Shown: piece after piece, positions 5,822 to 15,800 of the stretch
Layout: every line of letters starts with the position of its first letter
How positions within the stretch are numbered: the first letter of the stretch is position 1
Assembly (NCBI GenBank): GCA_027485575.1
Contig: JAIXQU010000027.1
Coordinates: forward strand, 1 to 32,490
Length of the DNA: 32,490 nt
Origin: Cytophagaceae bacterium
GTDB lineage: Bacteria; Bacteroidota; Bacteroidia; Cytophagales; Flexibacteraceae
Reading direction: 5' to 3'
Position numbers and translations under genes: made by a program
The notes under the pieces: generated by a model
The model's database searches: none
The model's input: only the letters and a program-made list of their open reading frames with translations
What the model was told of the DNA's origin: nothing

Positions 5822-7726
5822 CTAAAAATGATACCGCACAAAAGCCTCCATGGCTTCGTAATCGGCAAGACCAAGTTTTTTATAGCGGTCAGCTGTTTCG
5901 CGGTTCCGGTCTTCGGCCCGTTGCCAGAATTCTCTTTTGTCTGCCCCTGGAAACATGGCCGAGTCCTTCTGACTTTGGTGTTTGAAAACGGCCCGGCGTT
6001 TCCTGAAAAGTTCATCCGGACTCAGCGGAACTGCCATTTCAATCTGGTCGATGTCCCATTCCTGCCATGCACCGCGGTACAACCAAACGTAGCAATCTTT
6101 CATCCAGGCTTCATTTTTAAGCTTTTCAACTGCCTCAAAAACAGCGGTTAAGCAAACCCTGTGTGTGCCATGCGGATCAGACAAATCACCGGCAGCATAA
6201 ATCTGATGGGGTTTGATGGATTGAAGTAAATCTATGGTAATGGCCACATCTTCCGGACCAATCGGTTTCTTTTTTACCGTGCCGGTTTCATAAAAAGGAA
6301 GGTCCTGAAAATGGATATTAGCTTCTGGAATGCCTACATATCGACAACCTGCTTTGGCTTCACCTCTACGGATTAAACCTTTGATGGCCTGCACTTCAGC
6401 CGTGTCTATCTGGCCTGGTTTTTTGTCTTTTATGGATTTGAGAATGCGTTGAAAAACAGATTCCGCCTCTTGTTTGCTCATGCCCATCATCTCATTGTAA
6501 TCTCTGGCAAAATCTGCAAACCGAATGGCGTCTTCATCAAAAACAGCAATGTTTCCTGAGGTTTGATAGGCTACATGGACATCATGTCCCTGGTCAGCCA
6601 AACGAATAAAAGTACCACCCATAGAAATAACATCATCGTCTGGATGCGGAGAAAAAATGACTACTTTTTTGGGAAAAGGCGTCGCTCTTTCTGGCCGGTG
6701 GGTATCGTCGGCATTGGGTTTTCCACCTGGCCAACCGGTGATGGTATGTTGTAACTTGTTGAAAATGTCTATGTTGATTTGATAAGCCGGTCCAAATTCT
6801 GTAACCAAATCAGACATGCCATGCTCGGCATAATCCTTGTTTGTGAGTTTCAAAATCGGTTTTTGCACCTTTTGGCATAACCAGACCACTGCCTTGCGGA
6901 CCAATCTCCTGTCTGACCAATCGCAGGTTTCCAGCAACCAGGGCGTTTTGATTCTTGTAAGTTCTGCTGAAGATGCCTCATCCAGAAACACGGTGGCATT
7001 CGGGTGATTCTGAATAAAGGTGGAAGGTATTTTTTCCGTAATCGGACCTTCTACTGCCTTCTGGATGATGCTTGATTTTCCTTCGCCCCAGGCCATCAGC
7101 AACAGGCGCTTTGCTTTCAAAATGGTGCCCACGCCCATGGTTATGGCTCGTTGGGGAACATTTTCTTCTCCAAAAAAATCGCTTGCGGCATCCACTCTAG
7201 TTACTTCATCCAGGGTAATCATCCGTGTGATGGAATTCATGGGAGAGCCCGGTTCATTGAAACCAATGTGGCCCGTCCGGCCAATTCCAAGCACCTGTAA
7301 ATCAATGCCTCCTAGTGCATCGATTTGCTTTTCATAGTCCAGACAAAAGTTGGGCACCTCAGCTTTTGCCAATGTGCCATCCGGAATATGAATCTGAGAT
7401 TTTGGAATGTCGATGTGGTCAAAAAGATGCTCAAACATAAACCGCACATAACTCTGTAATGAATCCGGATTCATGGGATAATATTCATCCAGATTAAAAG
7501 TATGCACGTTTTTGAAACTGAGTTTTCCGCTTTTTACCAAACTGACCAATTCTGCATATACCCGGGTTGGGCTGGAACCGGTTGCAAGTCCAATCACACA
7601 AGGTTTGCCCTCGGCTTCTTTGGCTTTGATTGCTGAGGCAATTTCCTGAGCAACAGCAATGGAGGCTTGCTCGGATGTGTTAAATATCTGCGTTGGAATT
7701 TTTTCGAGACGAAGGTTTTGATTCAT
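5822..7726 (-). CDS. nagB: NagB-LmbE fusion (glucosamine-6-phosphate deaminase-like)
   Basis: This 634-residue two-domain protein joins a NagB sugar-phosphate isomerase domain (about 1-270; GLATGSSPTRVY phosphate loop, Asp80 in FNLDEY, His153 and Glu158 in GHIGFNEPGS) to a PIG-L/LmbE zinc deacetylase domain (from about 350; SPHPDDD with His361, Asp363 and Asp364, and a second zinc site at SDPHGTHR). NagB converts glucosamine-6-phosphate to fructose-6-phosphate and ammonia; LmbE domains remove N-acetyl groups, so one protein might do both steps of GlcNAc-6-phosphate use, though this is inference. The fusion is familiar in Bacteroidota. In E. coli NagB the catalytic Asp141 precedes GH (DGH); here the motif is RTGH, so Thr151 stands in that position. 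No nagA, transporter or chitinase gene is adjacent. ATG at 7724-7726 is well supported by the domain start. Confidence 0.9.
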   Translation of the reverse strand: MNQNLRLEKIPTQIFNTSEQASIAVAQEIASAIKAKEAEGKPCVIGLATGSSPTRVYAELVSLVKSGKLSFKNVHTFNLDEYYPMNPDSLQSYVRFMFEHLFDHIDIPKSQIHIPDGTLAKAEVPNFCLDYEKQIDALGGIDLQVLGIGRTGHIGFNEPGSPMNSITRMITLDEVTRVDAASDFFGEENVPQRAITMGVGTILKAKRLLLMAWGEGKSSIIQKAVEGPITEKIPSTFIQNHPNATVFLDEASSAELTRIKTPWLLETCDWSDRRLVRKAVVWLCQKVQKPILKLTNKDYAEHGMSDLVTEFGPAYQINIDIFNKLQHTITGWPGGKPNADDTHRPERATPFPKKVVIFSPHPDDDVISMGGTFIRLADQGHDVHVAYQTSGNIAVFDEDAIRFADFARDYNEMMGMSKQEAESVFQRILKSIKDKKPGQIDTAEVQAIKGLIRRGEAKAGCRYVGIPEANIHFQDLPFYETGTVKKKPIGPEDVAITIDLLQSIKPHQIYAAGDLSDPHGTHRVCLTAVFEAVEKLKNEAWMKDCYVWLYRGAWQEWDIDQIEMAVPLSPDELFRKRRAVFKHQSQKDSAMFPGADKREFWQRAEDRNRETADRYKKLGLADYEAMEAFVRYHF

Positions 7727-7874
7727 TTATTCAGAATTTCGGTTTGCAAGAAAACGGATTTTTCGGGTAAAATATCTATGGATTTGGAAGAAAAGGAGTT
7801 CTTATTTTTCCATCACTTCTTATTGTTTCCAAAGGGCAATAAGGAAAATGTAGGTATATCAGATTGCAGAAATG

Positions 7875-8181
7875 TAAGAATACGTGGATATTTTTCAGGT
7901 CGGTGCGAGAAACACCCAAAACTTCAACTTATTGGATGAACCGGGAAAGACCGACAAAGCCATTTTACTCATTAGAGCGATTTCAGGTTCAGTGGATGCA
8001 CTATTTCAATCAGCAGAATGCTTTTTTTGCTGAACCTATGGCATTGGCCACAATAGCTGCGGGTGCAGATGGAATAACTTTTGAAATTCATAAAGAACCA
8101 GAAAATACTGCCAGCAATGGTGCCCAAATTTTAAATTTCAAGAAAAATTTCAGTAAACAAAAAAGTAAGAGAATACTATAA
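7875..8181 (+). pseudogene. DAHP synthase remnant, internally deleted and frameshifted
   Basis: Two frames together give a shortened 3-deoxy-7-phosphoheptulonate synthase (first step of the shikimate pathway) of the KDO8P-synthase-like type. From 7878 one frame reads EYVDIFQVGARNTQNFNLLD, EPGKTDKAILLIRAISG and SVDALFQSAECFF, matching the family's DIxQIGARNMQNF...GK..LLKRG region. At a run of seven T (8022-8028) the frame must change by one base to continue as AEPMALATIAAGADGITFEI, HKEPENTASNGAQILNF, the C-terminal AAGADGI.EVH..PE.A.SDG region. Between the two blocks the segment that should hold the LCERGIRT and DPSH catalytic motifs, roughly 60-70 residues, is missing. The N-terminal half is also gone and a TAA lies just upstream. 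It cannot be functional. Confidence 0.7.
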
Positions 8182-8248
8182 TTTAAAATCCTCAAGGAAT
8201 TAGCCTACCTGATTAGCGAATTTTAAGTAATAGGCTTTAACCTTTTCA

Positions 8249-8256
8249 TACATTTG
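8249..8256 (+). promoter_or_regulatory. Bacteroidota -7 box upstream of lysS
   Basis: TACATTTG fits the TAnnTTTG consensus of the Bacteroidota housekeeping sigma factor and lies 28 bases before the lysS ATG. A clear -33 TTG partner is not seen, so it is a moderate call. Confidence 0.45.
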
Positions 8257-8283
8257 CGACTTAATTGAAATAGAATCATCGGA

Positions 8284-10014
8284 ATGAATTTAAGCGATCT
8301 GGAAATACAAAAAAGAGAAAAAAAAACTCAGCTTGAGGCCTTAGGAATTAATCCCTATCCGGCTGAATCTTTTGAAGTAAATGTAACAGCGTCGGATATT
8401 TCAAAAAACTACGAGCGAAGAAAGATGGACTATAAACACGTCTTGATCGCAGGTAGACTAATGGGGTTCAGGATAATGGGTTCTGCATCTTTTGCAGAAT
8501 TACAAGACGCCACAGGTAGGATTCAATTGTATTTTAAAAGGGATGATCTTTGTCCAACTGAAGACAAAACCTTATACAATGTTGTTTTTAAAAAATTGTT
8601 GGACATTGGTGATTTTATAGGGGTTGAAGGATATGTTTTTACAACACAGACGGGTGAAATTTCTATCCATGTCAGCTCATTTAAGATTTTAAGTAAATCC
8701 CTGCGCCCCTTACCAATTGTAAAAAGGGAAATTGATGAAAATGGAAATGAAATAGTTCACGATGAATTCAGCGATCCTGAACTAAGATACAGACAAAGAT
8801 ATGTTGACCTGATTGTGAACCCACATGTTCGGGAAACATTCAAAAAAAGGACACAGCTTACCAATTCGATGCGGCAATACCTCAATGGGAAAGGCTATAT
8901 GGAGGTGGAAACTCCCATTTTACAACCCATTTATGGCGGAGCCGCAGCAAGGCCATTTAAAACCCACCACAATACCCTTGACATGACTTTATATCTCAGA
9001 ATAGCCAATGAATTATACCTTAAAAGGTTAATCGTTGGAGGTTTTGAGGGCGTTTATGAATTTTCAAAAGATTTCAGAAACGAAGGAATGAGCCGGTTTC
9101 ATAACCCGGAATTTACGCAAATAGAACTTTATGTCGCTTATAAAGACTATATATGGATGATGGACCTGGTGGAAGAAATGGTTGAAAAAGTGGCCATGGA
9201 CCTCCACGGGACGACTGAGGTTACCGTTGGAGAACATGTGATTAATTTTCAAAGACCCTGGAAAAGAATTTCAATGTTTGATTCAATAAAGGAATTTACA
9301 GGCATTGACATCAGCTTAATGAATGAAATGGAATTAAGGGAAACTTGCGGTTCTCTTCAGATTGAGGTTGATAATTCAATGGGAAAAGGTAAGCTTATCG
9401 ATGAGATATTTGGAAGCAAATGTGAACCTTACCTTATTCAACCAACTTTTATTACGGATTATCCGGTGGAGATGTCTCCTTTGGCTAAAAAGCATAGATC
9501 TATTCCTGGTTTGGTTGAAAGATTTGAAGCCGTTTGTAATGGAAAAGAAATTTGCAATGCGTTTTCAGAACTTAATGATCCTATTGACCAAAGAGCCCGT
9601 TTTGAAGAACAACTTGAGTTAGGAAAAAGAGGCGATTCTGAAGCAATGATTTTAGATGAAGACTTTTTGAGGGCTTTGGAATACGGAATGCCTCCTACCG
9701 CTGGTTTGGGGATTGGAATTGACCGATTGACAATGATTCTTACCAATTCTCCTACCATTCAGGAAGTTTTGTTTTTTCCACAAATGAAGCCTGAAAAACA
9801 ATTGATGGTTCCCGGGCAAAAAGATTTTGAGGATCTTGGAATTAGTTCCGGTATTTCAAAAATTTTATCTGCTATGAATTTCCAAAGCATTGAGGATTTT
9901 AAAAAAGGCAATCCCAACAAAATTTTCAATGATATGGGAGGTTTAAGGAAAAAATTAAAAATTGAAGAAAGCCTTCCCACTCTCGACCAAATCAAATCCT
10001 GGATGGGAGTATAA
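8284..10014 (+). CDS. lysS: Lysyl-tRNA synthetase (class II)
   Basis: This 576-residue enzyme charges tRNA-Lys with lysine in the cytoplasm. The N-terminal OB-fold that reads the anticodon is at about 50-150 ([20 protein letters not shown]). The class II catalytic core follows: motif 1 near [20 protein letters not shown], motif 2 as FRNEG at 264-268 with Arg265, and motif 3 as GLGIGIDRL with Arg481. A tail of about 70 residues after motif 3 ([18 protein letters not shown] onwards) is longer than in E. coli LysS. It resembles the helical extension found in Bacteroidota enzymes; its role is unknown to me. The start [20 protein letters not shown] fits the family. It appears monocistronic, with its own promoter box, and is followed by a dispersed repeat. 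Confidence 0.97.
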   Translation: MNLSDLEIQKREKKTQLEALGINPYPAESFEVNVTASDISKNYERRKMDYKHVLIAGRLMGFRIMGSASFAELQDATGRIQLYFKRDDLCPTEDKTLYNVVFKKLLDIGDFIGVEGYVFTTQTGEISIHVSSFKILSKSLRPLPIVKREIDENGNEIVHDEFSDPELRYRQRYVDLIVNPHVRETFKKRTQLTNSMRQYLNGKGYMEVETPILQPIYGGAAARPFKTHHNTLDMTLYLRIANELYLKRLIVGGFEGVYEFSKDFRNEGMSRFHNPEFTQIELYVAYKDYIWMMDLVEEMVEKVAMDLHGTTEVTVGEHVINFQRPWKRISMFDSIKEFTGIDISLMNEMELRETCGSLQIEVDNSMGKGKLIDEIFGSKCEPYLIQPTFITDYPVEMSPLAKKHRSIPGLVERFEAVCNGKEICNAFSELNDPIDQRARFEEQLELGKRGDSEAMILDEDFLRALEYGMPPTAGLGIGIDRLTMILTNSPTIQEVLFFPQMKPEKQLMVPGQKDFEDLGISSGISKILSAMNFQSIEDFKKGNPNKIFNDMGGLRKKLKIEESLPTLDQIKSWMGV

Positions 10015-10017
10015 ATC

Positions 10018-10208
10018 TAACCCGAAAATGCCATGAGGAAATACCTGTCTGCCGACAGGCCGGTATGCTGAGTCTAAACTACTTCAAATCATAGACGTCG
10101 AAACCTTTTCTTTTGTATCTGTTGAGTCGTTACGGATTTCAAATAAAAAGTGGTGATTTTTTGCTTTTAGCACCTCGTAACGAAGTCCTGACGACAAATC
10201 CGGGTTTA
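10018..10208. repeat. Dispersed intergenic repeat, copy A
   Basis: This ~190-base stretch is similar along most of its length to 31753-31970. Shared blocks include CCCGAAA-TGCCAT-AGGAAAT-C, GTCTGCCG, TTTTCTT-TGT, GTTACG-ATTT-AAATAAAA-GT and AACGAAGT-CT. Its two ends are partly inverted copies of each other (TAACCCGAAAATG and, on the other strand, TAAACCCGGATTTG), as in a MITE. It also holds the perfect hairpin CCTGTC-TGCC-GACAGG at 10047-10062. The right end covers the aroA stop codon. Confidence 0.65.
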
Positions 10209-11453
10209 AGAAAAACGAAGTTCGTATCCGGATTTTTCCAATTCAATCCAAAAATCCGGATACGATTTTTCAACCACCTCCGGATTTTCAATTGACACCC
10301 CTTTTTCGAAAAAATTAGAAAAAATGCTTAACGACATCGCCATACGGTGGTCGTTATAGGTTTTAAATGGAAGGTTGGGTTCGATTAGATTTTGCCTGCC
10401 CGGAACATAGCAAAACCCCTTTTTTTCATCGATTTCAATTTTGACACCTACTTTTTTCAATTCTGTTTGCATTGCCAAAAGCCTGTTTGTTTCCTTAATT
10501 GCCAAAGATTGTAATCCTGAAAATCTGGCCTCAACACCAGTAGCCGCACAAAGTGCTATCAAAGTTTGACCTTGGTCTGGAATATTGCAAAAATCATATT
10601 CAAAGCATCGGTCTGGCTTTATATCTTCTTCTTTTGAAATAAGGACATCACCTGAATTGAACTTACTTGAAACTCCCCAGTTTCTGTAAATGGACTGGAT
10701 GGCTGAGTCACCTTGAAAGGAATTCTCAAAAAGACCATTAAGGCTGAGCGCTGTTCCAACCGGTAAAACTGCCAGAAAAGAATACCAATAGGCAGCTGCT
10801 GACCAATCTGATTCAATGAATAAACTTATCTTTTGAAATTCCTGGTTCGGAATATAAATCCAACTCTTGTTGAACGTCCCTTTGATGCCCAACCTTTCCA
10901 TTAAATTCCATGTCAATTCCAAATAGGGCCAGGAAGCAACTGTATCGCCTTTCAAAATTATTTTTATCCCATTTGGTAAAATAGGTCCCGCCATCATTAA
11001 AGCTGAAATATATTGGCTGCTGATGGTCGCATCAATTTCTATTTCTGATTTTCTATTTGAATAAAAGCCATTGAATTTCAAGGGAGGAAAACCTTTTCTT
11101 TCCAAATATTCAATTTCTGCACCAAGGTAAACTAAGGCATCAACAAGAATACCGATTGGCCGCTCCTTCATCCGCTCTGAGCCAGTAAGTATCCCTTTCT
11201 TTCCAGTCAAAGCCATATAGGCTGTGAAAAATCTGAAGGTGGTTCCGGCATCTCCTGCATCAAATATTTCAGACTGATTTCTGGTAAATCTTTCAAGGGT
11301 AACCGTATCCTTTGCCTTCGACAGGTTTGAAATTTCGATTTTGTCGCCAGAAACCAATTTTAAAATAAGCGCCCTGTTGCTTTCACTTTTCGAGCCAGGA
11401 AGAATTGGAGAAGAATTGGAAAGTTCCTTAAATCTAAGTTGTAAAATTGACAT
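10206..11453 (-). CDS. aroA: EPSP synthase (3-phosphoshikimate 1-carboxyvinyltransferase)
   Basis: This 415-residue protein catalyses the sixth shikimate step, joining shikimate-3-phosphate and phosphoenolpyruvate. Visible motifs are PGSKSESNR (Lys22, Arg27), DAGTTFRFFTA in place of the usual G-N-A-G-T-x-x-R, SSQYISALMMA, the KETNRLLAMQTELKK segment and DHRMAMSLSIF near the C-terminus. The length is slightly below the ~427 of E. coli AroA but the fold is complete. A terminator lies between porV and this gene, so it probably has its own promoter. The last codons contain a perfect 15-base inverted repeat and the stop codon lies inside the edge of dispersed repeat A; the C-terminal residues may have been set by that insertion. 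Confidence 0.94.
   Translation of the reverse strand: MSILQLRFKELSNSSPILPGSKSESNRALILKLVSGDKIEISNLSKAKDTVTLERFTRNQSEIFDAGDAGTTFRFFTAYMALTGKKGILTGSERMKERPIGILVDALVYLGAEIEYLERKGFPPLKFNGFYSNRKSEIEIDATISSQYISALMMAGPILPNGIKIILKGDTVASWPYLELTWNLMERLGIKGTFNKSWIYIPNQEFQKISLFIESDWSAAAYWYSFLAVLPVGTALSLNGLFENSFQGDSAIQSIYRNWGVSSKFNSGDVLISKEEDIKPDRCFEYDFCNIPDQGQTLIALCAATGVEARFSGLQSLAIKETNRLLAMQTELKKVGVKIEIDEKKGFCYVPGRQNLIEPNLPFKTYNDHRMAMSLSIFSNFFEKGVSIENPEVVEKSYPDFWIELEKSGYELRFS
10223..10264. repeat. Perfect 15-bp inverted repeat inside the aroA 3' end
   Basis: CGTATCCGGATTTTT (10223-10237) and AAAAATCCGGATACG (10250-10264) are exact inverted copies separated by 12 bases. They lie within the last ~20 codons of aroA. 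As RNA this would be a strong stem and may act as a terminator or 3'-end stabiliser. Confidence 0.8.
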
Positions 11454-11474
11454 TCAATATTCAGGAATGGGCAT

Positions 11475-11505
11475 AAAAAATCCCTTACAAAACAATCGCA
11501 AGGGA
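11475..11505 (-). terminator. Rho-independent terminator after porV
   Basis: On the minus strand TCCCTT and AAGGGA form a stem with a 13-base loop, followed by six T. It lies just past the porV stop and before aroA, so it ends the porU-porV transcript. Confidence 0.65.
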
Positions 11506-11530
11506 CCTTGAAAATTATCTTTGTAAAAAG

Positions 11531-12745
11531 CTATTCAGCTCCAGGTCCTGAAGCTTTGTCGGTTACTGATTCTTCTTTTTTAGGTAAATTCAAATCAAAC
11601 AATAAAGAAAACCTAAGGGTTTCTGCCAAAGGATGGTTGCTTTGAACAGGCAGCAAATAGGCAAAATCAAGACCAAATGTCTGGTATCGGATCCCAACTC
11701 CGGCAGTAAAATACTTCCTATTTCCTTTAAACTTGCTTTCATGAAAGTATCCTCCCCTAACTGCAAATTGATTGTCGTACCAATATTCAACTCCTCCGCC
11801 AATCATAAGTTCCTGCATTTTTTCTTTCAAACCGTCTGGTGCTTTGTAAAGAGATTTGGCCATACCGGAAATCCATCCATCATCAACCACAACTGTCGGG
11901 TCTTTTTCAGGAGTAGGTACAAGCGTTTTGGCTACATCAAAAAGAAAAGTCACCTTATTATATGGATCTAGCTCCAAAGTTAAAGCTGGACCTATCCTTA
12001 AATTAGTAGGAATAAAATCTCTTCTATTGTCATCTGTGTAGGAAATTTTTGGTCCCATGTTACTGATGACTGCTCCAAAGGCAAATTGAGCAGGATTTCC
12101 TCCCAGGCTTATTTCTTTATTGTAAAACATCCCCAAATCCACAGCAACACTATTTGCGGGTCTTGCCCGGGTTGCATCGGTATTACCTGAAAAGGAACCT
12201 GCAAGATTTGAGCGGAAATATTTAATTCCTACACCCACACTTAATGATTTGGACAAAACCCTTGAATAGGTTGGGCAAATAGAAAATTCATTCGGATTTA
12301 AAGTACCCATTCCGACGCCTGAATTATCCGTCATTTGGATACTGCCCAGGTTGAAGTAAGAAAATCCAAGCCCGATGGCACTTTGCTTATTAATTTTGTA
12401 AAAACCGCTTAGGTATCCAAGGTAAACATCGTTTACTCCAAGACCTTTAAGCCACGGACTAATGGACACTGAACCGCCTATATCTTTTGAAACTGTAGCC
12501 AATTTTCCAGGGTTCCAATAAACCGAGTTTTGATCGGCAGAGAGTGCTGCACCCGCATCGCCCAAACCAGCAGATCTCGCATCAGGTGTAATGCCTAAAA
12601 AGGGCACTGCGGTTGTAATAACCCTAAATTCGTTAACCTGACCAGAGGCGTTAAAGGTTGGTGGTGGCTGCGTCTGACCTTTAACAAAGTCTGGAAAAAC
12701 AATAGAAATAAAACTTACTCCTACAAAAATCGATTTTTTAATCAT
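11531..12745 (-). CDS. porV: Type IX secretion outer-membrane protein PorV
   Basis: This 404-residue outer-membrane beta-barrel of the PorV (LptO) family belongs to the FadL-like barrels. It has a signal peptide MIKKSIFVGVSFISIVFPDFVKG. The mature N-terminus then holds the characteristic VPFLGITPDARSAGLGDAGA and SADQNSVYWNPGKLA signature. PorV binds C-terminal-domain substrates after they leave the T9SS pore and carries them to the PorU sortase. It is the gene directly downstream of porU (63 bases), and a terminator follows. Strands of alternating hydrophobic residues continue to the C-terminus (FAYLLP, LRFSLLFDLNLP). No lesion is visible. The identification is secure from both family pattern and linkage. 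Confidence 0.93.
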   Translation of the reverse strand: MIKKSIFVGVSFISIVFPDFVKGQTQPPPTFNASGQVNEFRVITTAVPFLGITPDARSAGLGDAGAALSADQNSVYWNPGKLATVSKDIGGSVSISPWLKGLGVNDVYLGYLSGFYKINKQSAIGLGFSYFNLGSIQMTDNSGVGMGTLNPNEFSICPTYSRVLSKSLSVGVGIKYFRSNLAGSFSGNTDATRARPANSVAVDLGMFYNKEISLGGNPAQFAFGAVISNMGPKISYTDDNRRDFIPTNLRIGPALTLELDPYNKVTFLFDVAKTLVPTPEKDPTVVVDDGWISGMAKSLYKAPDGLKEKMQELMIGGGVEYWYDNQFAVRGGYFHESKFKGNRKYFTAGVGIRYQTFGLDFAYLLPVQSNHPLAETLRFSLLFDLNLPKKEESVTDKASGPGAE

Positions 12746-12808
12746 CTTAATTATTTAAATGGGTGTAGAAACAACTCAATAGGCATGCTTAAACGCGAGG
12801 TGCAAAGA

Positions 12809-15800
12809 TTATCGTAATAATATTAATTTTTTGTTGATTTTATACCCTGCACCATCCGTGTTAGATTTTATTGCTACTTTACAAAAATAGGTGCCTCCCG
12901 GCAATTTGGTTCCATCACTTCTAAGACCATCCCAGGCCAGCTCCTTGAAGGCTCCCGGTCTTGCAATTGAGTTATCATAAATCCAGACTTTGTCAGTTAT
13001 CTGATTTCCCACTATATCATAAACTACCAGTTTTATTTCAATCTCTTCACCCGCATACGCATTCTGCAATTCAAGATAAAATTCATTAAAGGATGGATTG
13101 GGATAAAATTTAATTTCCTTGGCCACAAGGCCATTAATTTCGGCAATCCCTACTTCAAAATTGATGGCCCTCTCAGATGAATTATTAAAGCTATCCCAAC
13201 CTTTGACCTTAATTTGATGCATACCAGGACTTAGATTTTTTAAGGGGTACCTTGCACTTCCTTTTGTATAACTTCCTACATCATTCTGAAAGTATTCATT
13301 GAGAATATAAACTTCGTTGTCATCTAAAGTTGCGGTTAAATTATGCCCCAATCCAAGTCCGGATACATTGATCCCACTTGAATCATCTTCAAGAAAAACC
13401 AAAAGGTCTGCATCTTTTCCAACCAGGCCATAGTCAATAAAGGACTTATCGTTCATAAACAATTTAATATCAGGTCCTTTGGTATCTAACCTCGGATTGG
13501 GGTTTATTCCGCCGATATTCACAAATTTAGAACCATTAGCATCTCTGCGCTGGAAGGTATCTTTTGCGTACAGGATTATTCTTCCCTTGCCCGGGTCAAA
13601 CGAAACATCTTTTGAGACGAAAAATTTAAAAAGGAAATCTCCACTTGTGACATTGACTGAACCTTTATACAAAATATTCTTTTGATAGTCATAATTACAG
13701 ATTCTTGGAGATGTGGGAGATTCTTTTACTGCCAACGTATTCGGCCTATCATATAAAATGATGTCAGCCTTACCATTGAAGGTGGAATTCTTAATTCCTC
13801 CCTTTTGGATTTCTCCTGAAAGTTCTACCAATTCCAGGCCTTTGATTGTGTCCTCCCCCGTTAAACCGTTGATAACGATCTGGTCCTGAGGAAAGGCAAA
13901 CCTGGCGGAAGGATCACCCAACAATGTAAAACCCCGATTCGAGAATTTAGACGAACTTAAATTTTTGGTTAATCTTTGAACATCACCCATTCGCCCGGAT
14001 AAAGACCGGAAAAGTGAATTATAGAATGCAGTATTCATTACCAGATTGCTGTAAGACTCTACAGGCCTGCCGGTTGTCATTATTCCTATGGCACCGCCAT
14101 TCGGGTTTAAAACCAAACTTTCTGCGCCTGAGGTTTGAGTAGGATAATCATGCCTTCCAAAATCGCAGGTTGCTGTAACAAAAAAGGGCAGATTGTTTAT
14201 GTTGGTAAGACCTTCCGCCATTTCACTGGTAAATAAAAACTCATCTGCCCACACCGTTTCACCTCCATGACCCGTATAGTTAACAACCAGACTACCGTTA
14301 TTTATTGTGTTGATGAGTTCATTTGTACACGTTGGGCTCGTATACCCACCCGGACTTGCTACTTGTTCATAAGCTCCCAAATAAACCTTCTTTAAATTGC
14401 CATTGCTATTTTTTAAAAGCAAAATATCTGAAAGTTCATCGGCCTGACTGCTATGGAGACATCCATCTCCGTTGTCGGCAACAAAAGTGTATTGGTTTCT
14501 CCAATCCCCAAGGGTAAGACCTGAAGATGCATAATGCTTCAACTTATCTACCATTGCCTTGGCTTCCTGGGCAGTTTTTGCCGGTAGTCGTCCCACACCA
14601 ATATCAATGTTTTCATCGACTTCCCAACTTCCCCTTGTCCTTGCCAAAATGCCATAGTAATCGTCTGAAGCATACGATTGGTACAAATTCATGGACGCAG
14701 TGCTTTGATAAACAGGCACATAATTGGTATTGTTAGTAATCCGGTCTTTGTAATCATACGAGCAATCTCCGAACAATAACAAATATTTTAATTTGGGATC
14801 AGGACTTTTGTAATACAAATGCATTGCAAAGTTTCTGATGGCAGTTATGTCCTGTGACCCGCTTGAAAACTCATTGTAAATTTGAGCCGGGGTTACAACT
14901 TCAACATCTAATCCATCAAAATCTCTTCTAAAATCGGCTAACCGATTGGCGTCAATTAAAAATGAAGGATGCGCAACAATCAATAGGTCAGGTACAGCCA
15001 TTCCCCTTAAATTTTGACTTTGCACCACTGAGTAGCTCAATGGCTTAGGCAAGTTGGAAGTTGTAAAAGCAAAAAACTCCAGTAAGGTATCATCCAAAAT
15101 TGAAAACCTTTGGTTTTGAATATTTTGAATTGTAGCACTGGAAGGATTTGTAACATTCCAAACTTCCCCATTGGATGGAAAGCCAGGCAAATTGAATTCT
15201 GCCACTTCCTTCAAAAGAGAATTGGACCTAAAGCCAAAATTTTGGTTTCTCCAGGCCAGACTTCGATATCCATTCGCTTCAATAAAATCAATATATCCAA
15301 GGGATTGAGTGTTTCCCTGTTTGTCATATAAAACATTGATATTGATTGCACCTGAACCAGGCGCAGGCGTAAACGATCTTGTTCCAGCACTGATGTTGCC
15401 ATAGTTAGTCAGGATTGCGGCTCCATTAAGATTTATTGTGGGAGGTGTTATATTGGGAGGCAATGACAATCCACCCGCTGATAGATTGAAGGGGTAAGCC
15501 ACTCCACTTCTTGCCATTAGTTGATATCTTATTTTAACCAAAGAGTCATTGAGAAGCCCGGCCGCCTCAAAATTAATATCTTTACTCGTTGTAAAGTCCA
15601 GAACATCCGCATACCAATCTCGCCCAATAGAACGAACATTTACTTTGTCAGGAGAGTATATCCACCTTTCAGGAAAACTGGATTTAGAAACTACTGCAGG
15701 CGATGTAGCTGCAGGTTGATTGGCTATTCTTTTTCCGGGTTCATTGGAATAGGTTATAAAATAGTATGAAGTATCGGAGTATATATTTTTTTTAAAAGCA

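Noticed and set aside
5822-8181. An amino-sugar utilisation operon around nagB
   Set aside because: No transporter, nagA, kinase or chitinase gene is adjacent; the neighbours are a pseudogene and an intergenic stretch.
10113-10295. 60-residue open frame over repeat A and the aroA end
   Set aside because: It consists of repeat sequence and the antisense of aroA; the NEVLT word recurs in copy B as a repeat property, not as a gene.
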